Part shown: piece after piece, positions 61,989-64,000 of the stretch
How the letters are laid out: each line of letters starts with the position of its first letter
Position numbering within the stretch: the stretch's first letter is position 1
From: Bacteriovoracaceae bacterium
Lineage (GTDB): Bacteria > Bdellovibrionota > Bacteriovoracia > Bacteriovoracales > Bacteriovoracaceae
DNA length: 64,000 bases
Direction: 5' to 3'
NCBI GenBank assembly: GCA_019752535.1
Contig: JAIEMA010000019.1
Location: 62,001-126,000, forward strand
Position numbers and translations under genes: made by a program
Notes under the pieces: model-generated
What the model was told of the DNA's origin: nothing
What the model saw: only the letters and a program-made list of their open reading frames with translations
The model's database searches: none

Positions 61989-63238
61989 AGAAGAGACTGG
62001 CCATTGTAGGGACAGGAATGGCCGGAATGTCGGCTGCCTATTTTCTTAAGGATGATTACGATATCAGTCTTTTTGAAAAAAATGACTACATCGGTGGCCA
62101 CACGAATACAGTGTATGTGAAGGAAGAAGGTAAAGAGCTTCCGATTGATACTGGATTCATGGTCTTTAACGAGCACACCTATCCGCTCATGTGTAAGCTC
62201 TTTAAAAAACTCGCAGTTCCTTATCATGATACGAGCATGTCTTTTTGCGTTTATGATGCGAACAGAAACTTTGAGTACAATGGGGGCTCATTTGCAGATC
62301 TCTTCACTCAAAAGAAGAATGCCTTAAGTCCACGTTTCTGGAAGATGCTGATTGATATTGTAAAATTCGGTAAAGGAGTACCCAAGTATCTATCGGATTC
62401 AAGCTTCGATGGTATTTCTCTTGGAGATCTCATCAAGCGTGAAAAACTCGGAGAGGGATTTACTCACGACTATCTTCTGCCAATGACAGCTGCAGTCTGG
62501 TCGACTCCTCATGATGAAATGCTTCGCTTCCCGGCCAGATCAATGGTGAGGTTTCTTCTCAATCATGGTCTCACGGGTATTGATACTCAACATCAATGGA
62601 AAACCGTTGAGAAGGGTTCACAAACTTATAAATTGAAACTTATTGAGTCATTTAAAAATAAAATTCAAATCAATAAGGAAGTGACGGCCGTAGAGCAAAA
62701 TGAAAAGAGCGTAGTCATCGAATTCAAAGACAAGACATCTGAGACGTATGACATGGTCATCATGGCTTCTCATGCTGATGAAACCAAGCGCCTTTTAAAG
62801 AACCCTACTGCGCTTCAAAGAGAAATCCTCGCCCCTTTTGAATACCAAAAAAACGAGGCGTGGCTCCACACTGATTCAAGCGTGATGCCCAAGATTAAAA
62901 GAAACTGGTCATCCTGGAATCAAGTTCACAGAGAAGATGAACGATTTACTATTTATTACATGAATATGCTTCAACCTATATCCAAGAAAGTTGATTACTT
63001 CATCAACATCAACGGAACTCGTTTTGTTGATGAGAAAAAAGTTATAAAAAAAATCACTTACCATCATCCGGTCTTTAGCACACAAACAGAGATGGCCCAA
63101 AAACGAATCGGCGAACTAAATATTGGCAAGACTCCGATCTACTTCTGCGGCGCCTGGCAGCGCTATGGCTTTCACGAAGATGCATTGATGTCGAGTGTTC
63201 AATTGTGTGAGACTTTGCTGGGCAGAAGCGTTCTATGA
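61985..63238 (+). CDS. FAD-dependent amine-oxidase-like oxidoreductase
   Basis: 417 residues. KKRLAIVGTGMAGMSAAYFL is the FAD-binding GxGxxG and FEKNDYIGGHTNTV the second FAD motif (E..nYiGGH). The protein is of the NAD(P)-binding/amine oxidase type found in lipid-modification operons. PIYFCGAWQRYGFHEDALMS is the conserved C-terminal FAD contact. ATGA overlap with the cfa-like gene and with the DUF1365 gene indicates one operon. It probably oxidises the methylated or unsaturated acyl chain; in some bacteria similar gene sets make furan or cyclopropane fatty acids. Confidence 0.87.
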   Translation: MKKRLAIVGTGMAGMSAAYFLKDDYDISLFEKNDYIGGHTNTVYVKEEGKELPIDTGFMVFNEHTYPLMCKLFKKLAVPYHDTSMSFCVYDANRNFEYNGGSFADLFTQKKNALSPRFWKMLIDIVKFGKGVPKYLSDSSFDGISLGDLIKREKLGEGFTHDYLLPMTAAVWSTPHDEMLRFPARSMVRFLLNHGLTGIDTQHQWKTVEKGSQTYKLKLIESFKNKIQINKEVTAVEQNEKSVVIEFKDKTSETYDMVIMASHADETKRLLKNPTALQREILAPFEYQKNEAWLHTDSSVMPKIKRNWSSWNQVHREDERFTIYYMNMLQPISKKVDYFININGTRFVDEKKVIKKITYHHPVFSTQTEMAQKRIGELNIGKTPIYFCGAWQRYGFHEDALMSSVQLCETLLGRSVL

Positions 63239-64000
63239 AGTCAGCACTCTATACCGGGACCATAAGCCATGTGAGAAAATCGCTTAGGCCCTACAATTTT
63301 AAGAACACTCTTCCATGGTGGTTAATTGATCTTGATGAGCTTCAAGACTTGGCTGCTTTCAGTGGTTTTTCAAGAAATAATTTTTCTCTTTTTAGTTTTA
63401 GAGATCATGATCATATTTACATGGGTCACGAGACGCTGAAAGAGAACATTCTCACGTGGCTGAAGACTCAGGGTGTAGATGAGAAAATTATCAACATTCG
63501 ACTTTTAACTAATTTAAGAACCTTGGGTTATGTTTTTAATCCGGTTTCGTTTTACTTCATTCAAGGCGAGAGCCAGAGATGGATCATATCTGAAATAGGA
63601 AATACGTTTTGGGAACAAAAGCCCACACTTTTGGGGCCTTTTACGGCTGATGTTATTGAACAGAGGATTGATAAACTTTTTTACATTTCCCCCTTTCTTC
63701 CTCTTGATAATCAACTTCATCTCAAAGTCACCTGGCCTTCTGAAACCTTAATCGTTCACATTAACGATTTATCTCCTGAGGGACGAAGTGATTTGGTGGC
63801 CACTTTCAATGGAAAGCGGGAGGAGATTAATTCTTCTATTTTTATACGAACGGCTTTGAAGTATCCCCTTCTACCGTTTCTCATTACTTTTCTCATTCAT
63901 TGGCATGCACTCAAGTTGTGGCTAATGAAGATACCTTATTTAAAAAAATCTGATAGTCCTGAACTGCAAAAAGGAGTTTTTCAATGGAAATCGCGAAAAT
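63235..64000 (+). CDS. DUF1365 protein, 3' end outside window
   Basis: 255 codons are present; the C-terminus lies beyond the window. SALYTGTISHVRKSLRPYNF (N-terminus), TNLRTLGYVFNPVSFYF (about 95) and IHWHALKLWLMKIPYL are DUF1365 hallmarks. ATGA overlap with the oxidoreductase. DUF1365 proteins regularly accompany an FAD oxidoreductase and a Cfa-like enzyme, consistent with a lipid-modification operon; the biochemical role is unknown. Confidence 0.88.
   Translation, partial: MKSALYTGTISHVRKSLRPYNFKNTLPWWLIDLDELQDLAAFSGFSRNNFSLFSFRDHDHIYMGHETLKENILTWLKTQGVDEKIINIRLLTNLRTLGYVFNPVSFYFIQGESQRWIISEIGNTFWEQKPTLLGPFTADVIEQRIDKLFYISPFLPLDNQLHLKVTWPSETLIVHINDLSPEGRSDLVATFNGKREEINSSIFIRTALKYPLLPFLITFLIHWHALKLWLMKIPYLKKSDSPELQKGVFQWKSRK

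Noticed and set aside
1-64000. tRNA, rRNA, CRISPR arrays, insertion sequences
   Set aside because: No clover-leaf-like gene, ribosomal RNA stretch, regular spacer repeat or transposase was seen while reading both strands; a covariance-model search was not possible here.

Overview
The window looks like chromosome from a low-GC (by eye about 40%) Gram-negative bacterium of the Bdellovibrionota, most likely a Bacteriovorax/Peredibacter-type organism. This is inferred from the flagellin N-terminus (MGFRINTNVAS...), the many secreted proteases, the chemotaxis genes and dense operons with ATGA/TTGA start-stop overlaps. No rRNA, tRNA, CRISPR array or insertion sequence was seen. The species is not identified.

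Region 1 (1-17277) is a surface-polysaccharide locus: a Wzx-type flippase (cut by the window edge), a WecA-type initiating sugar-phosphate transferase, a Wzy-type polymerase/ligase, a minimal SLBB export protein, many glycosyltransferases, two acyltransferases and three methyltransferases, on both strands. Region 3 (29821-37934) continues it with a Wzz-like co-polymerase, two adjacent BY-kinase-like proteins that lack a Walker A motif, two glycosyltransferases, a UDP-xylose-synthase-type epimerase and a third acyltransferase.

Region 2 (17415-29778) is inserted between these halves and is the most striking part. A 2468-residue secreted gingipain-like (C25) protease with a Cys-plus-transmembrane C-terminal sorting signal is followed 9 nt later by an unlisted 50-codon gene with the hallmarks of a RiPP precursor (YxxP leader motif, two Cys-Asn pairs, C-terminal Ser). 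Its stop codon overlaps the start of an HprK-like kinase gene. Then come a Ser/His S26-type peptidase, a nucleotidyltransferase, a PqqD-type recognition protein, a radical SAM/SPASM enzyme and a two-gene ABC exporter. I read this as a complete cassette for an undescribed radical-SAM peptide. It resembles lasso-peptide tailoring sets but has no lasso cyclase.

Region 4 (38096-50536) is mixed: a small secreted protein, flagellin, an MscS channel, a nitrilase, a GNAT-PEP carboxylase fusion with altered substrate-binding residues, and a chemotaxis operon (frameshifted PAS chemoreceptor, CheB, CheR). Upstream of that operon lies a Cys-rich FNR-type regulator flanked by perfect FNR boxes. An MFS transporter and a flavin reductase follow.

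Region 5 (50591-57102) is a tight eight-gene minus-strand operon of poorly understood parts: two UbiA-type prenyltransferases, a small membrane protein, a secreted kinase-like protein, an exported CYTH protein, a DUF4956 membrane protein, an exported unknown and a VTC-type domain protein. It is a second candidate for an undescribed system.

Region 6 (57299-64000) holds an S28 serine protease, a secreted zinc metalloprotease, TrmO, and the start of a lipid-modification operon (cyclopropane synthase, FAD oxidoreductase, DUF1365). Ten convergent gene pairs in the window overlap at their 3' ends, four of them sharing a 4-nt double stop codon.
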